Shown: piece after piece, positions 8,201 through 8,958 of the stretch
Numbering within the stretch: position 1 is the stretch's first letter
Layout: every line of letters starts with the position of its first letter
Source of the DNA: Candidatus Thorarchaeota archaeon
Lineage (GTDB): Archaea > Asgardarchaeota > Thorarchaeia > Thorarchaeales > Thorarchaeaceae
Assembly (NCBI GenBank): GCA_016840245.1
Contig: JAEOST010000597.1
Span: forward strand, 1 to 8,958
Reading direction: 5' to 3'
Length of the DNA stretch: 8,958 nucleotides
Notes under the pieces: generated by a model
The model's input: the letters and a program-made list of their open reading frames with translations, nothing else
What the model was told of the DNA's origin: nothing
Databases searched by the model: none
Made by a program: the position numbers and the translations under genes

Positions 8201-8958
8201 TTTAATGGTGACTTGGCCTTATGGAATTGCTATTCAACTGCCCATCGTGTTGATGTGGAGAACGATGGAGACGAAGATATTGTGTCTGTTCCGCAGACCA
8301 TTGATACATGGCAGACACACTCTATATGCTGGTACTCGGACTCCCGCGTAGAGTCCTTCATAGACGATGTGAGCAAGTCGAACCACACAACACATCCACC
8401 TGATGGAAGTCCAGAAATCCCCATCTACCTGTACACATCTAGTATTGACAATCATGCCAGTCTGACCATAGACTATGTCTTCGTGTGCAAGTGCGTGTTT
8501 CCAGAGCCGTCACATGGTCTCTGGGGGGATGAGGTTGACCTTGATACCAGTCCCGGTACATGGAAGTATCGTCAGTCACACAAGCTCATTGGAAACACGA
8601 GCGTAGGTACAGACTATCAGGTGAAGTTCATTGTGAATGCGGGCTCAGGGTCGAGTTCCGGGAACAATGTTTACCTCAACAATCATAATGAGTCTGACTT
8701 CAGTGATGTGCGATTCGCCAATGACGATACAACCGAGTTGTTGGACTACTGGTGTGAGTATCAGGATGCCACCAGTGCAGAGTTCTGGGTGGAGGTCAGC
8801 GATGACCTGAGCAGTAATCAGATTATCTACGTCTACTACGGATTTGATGGAGCAGTGAGTTCCAGCGATGGATACGCCACATTTGACTGGTTCGAGGACT
8901 TCGAGGATGAGGCATTGGATACTGACCCTGATTCGACGCACTGGGACGACCCGGTTGA
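5276..8958 (+). CDS. Giant secreted protein: clan CD (caspase/gingipain-like) peptidase domain plus DUF2341/jelly-roll repeats, C-terminus beyond window
   Basis: A single frame of 1227 codons plus 2 bases with no stop before the window end, so it is partial. The ATG is the first after an in-frame TGA (5255-5257) and has a G-rich site GGGGGA just upstream. Residues 1-25 form a signal peptide: MSGYRRH, a hydrophobic core, probable cleavage after VDA. Residues 26-140 look beta-rich. Residues about 205-410 look like a clan CD cysteine peptidase: strand RFFLAHFDTG (211-220), then LYHLAFHGS (H280, G281), IIIAYCCKS (C326, C327) and GAKAYIGG (360-367). The His-Cys spacing of 46-47 residues suits caspase/gingipain folds. 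DUF2341 modules start at 448, 776 and 1096, each with DIRF or DVRF and a YYG or YYN motif, and each is followed by a concanavalin-like jelly roll; the third is cut off. About 20 cysteines are present. Predicted to sit outside the cell as a surface protease or adhesin. No cell-wall or membrane anchor is visible; it would lie beyond the window. Confidence 0.88.
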   Translation, partial: MSGYRRHLLILTMLIILTLPMFVDASISETETTLTSLEFELTSGNSIDWDRTPITSTTVTGVLQLDLKKDGYADVNVEFRDGKILASTRSSNTPLSKEVATYSDGYVGIRIGITDTKNNVFLSLMVLENGSLYVSVSTQIASVMYCGTALIQYKSISKSDWDIILSNYHTITESFIDLASLPKDFDRTIKESTTRVVSGEGAGRTKTEDKRFFLAHFDTGLNKYVEGYPEYFEPTVLENTFCTDFFSRSNPTIDNVQNDLSFYCNHYSKNYLGLYHLAFHGSFVGTGDDPHSNIHVNGNPLHDDHISILWELTCKDPQDAIIIAYCCKSLADKKYSEEVRPIPSFCDAFLELDYNGENCGAKAYIGGENNIAGYVAYDNPKMRDRGTPTLIECLADSDLSVRESVQFVNDRGRVIAPTNLYFRIQEDLSSPVYLENGDGSEPVFPDDWIFHKTHTIKQTTDAGSGYQVRIRVHYGSGVDSGPDVYLQNADLTPHCQVDFDDIRFCWESTPNNWEQLDYWKDFVITKDWHYADFWVELQGDLSASDQEIRLYYGDTGANAADDESDGAATFIDYDDFEDGTIDWTNDTQAGTITESEGRLTIEISSSVNGDWTANDHNAPIIYCDVPTGDWAAVVRIDDYAVNLNTHAGIMSYGDRDNVYLWGRYRSISDDNFKLTKILDPDSVENVFNRAGELPALLRIRNVNGKRYYSVLRTETGDYSYEYQTSELISNYIGLFAKEWGSSEIKVDFSYFIVRDCVSVEPQHGDWGPEHPFMYGWSNRKAHVIKGVDGAGSGYQIQITVHRCASDDTHFDSGDHVYIGTDVNEDFGDIRFLDELSHITMRPTFLTQWRERIWTESDPVEHKCASFWVKIDDSLDTDQTIYIYYNNAMATTDNQPDSVFEFFDDFHGTNLAAKWHVYDGENDIEVEDGTLKMHDCTAKIYSDMTFPPGVAYHARVKFEEYRSSGFLQTTLSGNVNFNGDLALWNCYSTAHRVDVENDGDEDIVSVPQTIDTWQTHSICWYSDSRVESFIDDVSKSNHTTHPPDGSPEIPIYLYTSSIDNHASLTIDYVFVCKCVFPEPSHGLWGDEVDLDTSPGTWKYRQSHKLIGNTSVGTDYQVKFIVNAGSGSSSGNNVYLNNHNESDFSDVRFANDDTTELLDYWCEYQDATSAEFWVEVSDDLSSNQIIYVYYGFDGAVSSSDGYATFDWFEDFEDEALDTDPDSTHWDDPV
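6617..7573 (+). repeat. Protein repeat unit 1: DUF2341 + jelly-roll (within giant gene)
   Basis: The DUF2341 part (residues about 448-555) shows GSGYQVRIRV (463-472), DIRF (501-504), ADFWVEL and LYYGD (550-554). The following concanavalin-like part (about 573-766) opens with YDDFEDGT and contains APIIYCDV, then ends with VRDCV..EPQHGDWG. Its central part resembles DUF1349-type lectin-like folds. The bases near 7320-7500 are visibly more AT-rich than the rest of the repeat area. Confidence 0.75.
7601..8524 (+). repeat. Protein repeat unit 2: DUF2341 + jelly-roll (within giant gene)
   Basis: The DUF2341 part (residues about 776-890) begins WSNRKAHVIKG and has GSGYQIQITV, DIRFLD (828-833), ASFWVKI and TIYIYYNN (879-886). 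The jelly-roll part (about 898-1083) opens with FEFFDDFHG, has EVEDGTLKM and ends with VCKCV..EPSHGLWG. That ending parallels the end of unit 1, which defines the repeat boundary. Confidence 0.78.
8561..8958 (+). repeat. Protein repeat unit 3: DUF2341 + start of jelly-roll, truncated by window edge
   Basis: Begins WKYRQSHKLIG at residue 1096. It shows TDYQVKFIV, DVRFAND (1144-1150), AEFWVEV and IIYVYYGF (1183-1190), then TFDWFEDFEDEALD (1202 onward), which opens the next jelly roll. The frame is open to the last base, so at least this jelly roll and probably more repeats lie beyond. Confidence 0.75.

Noticed and set aside
6305..8941. Several minus-strand open frames of 64-98 codons opposite the giant gene
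   Set aside because: Antisense shadows of a continuous frame carrying clear DUF2341 and jelly-roll motifs.
5276..8958. Possibility that the giant gene is a pseudogene or frameshifted
   Set aside because: I translated the frame from ATG to the last base and found no internal stop and no loss of motif register; it simply runs off the window.
1..8958. CRISPR array, insertion sequence, tRNA or rRNA
   Set aside because: No regularly spaced repeats, transposase motifs, terminal inverted repeats or structural RNA signatures were seen.

Overview
The window looks archaeal, and an Asgard-type archaeon (for example Thorarchaeia-like) is a reasonable but unproven guess. Three things point that way: strong GGAGGT/GAGGTG ribosome-binding sites about 8 nt before each leftward gene, a membrane-anchored HerA/VirB4-type ATPase, and a very large secreted protein built from DUF2341 plus concanavalin-like modules. 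No rRNA, tRNA, marker gene, CRISPR array or transposase is present to fix the lineage.

Left half (about 1-4768, minus strand): a compact three-gene operon read right to left. It runs from a 202-aa protein (predicted OB-like N-terminal beta domain plus two membrane helices), to a 311-aa protein (four membrane helices plus a soluble domain), to a 1056-aa protein (four membrane helices, a VirB4/HerA-like N-terminal domain and a complete P-loop ATPase domain). The joints are ATGA and TAATG overlaps, so the three are probably translationally coupled and act as one membrane complex. A fourth gene may begin with GTG at the extreme left edge. The soluble part of the 311-aa protein seems to echo the N-terminal domain of the ATPase, suggesting an ATPase-less partner.

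Centre (4769-5275): a divergent, AT-rich 507-bp intergenic region with no convincing gene. It holds several short inverted repeats, a perfect 10-bp palindrome and a 9-bp direct repeat; these could be regulatory but none is a recognised site.

Right half (5276 to the window end, plus strand): one uninterrupted reading frame of 1227 codons with no stop, continuing beyond the window. It encodes a signal peptide, a short beta-rich region, a caspase/gingipain-like (clan CD) domain with a His-Gly and a Cys-Cys-Lys-Ser motif, then repeated DUF2341 + jelly-roll units: two complete and a third cut by the edge. It is most likely a giant cell-surface or secreted protein.

Working picture (inference): the leftward operon makes an ATP-driven membrane machine, possibly for DNA or protein translocation, next to a divergently transcribed giant protease/adhesin. 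Only adjacency links the two; nothing in the sequence proves that they work together.
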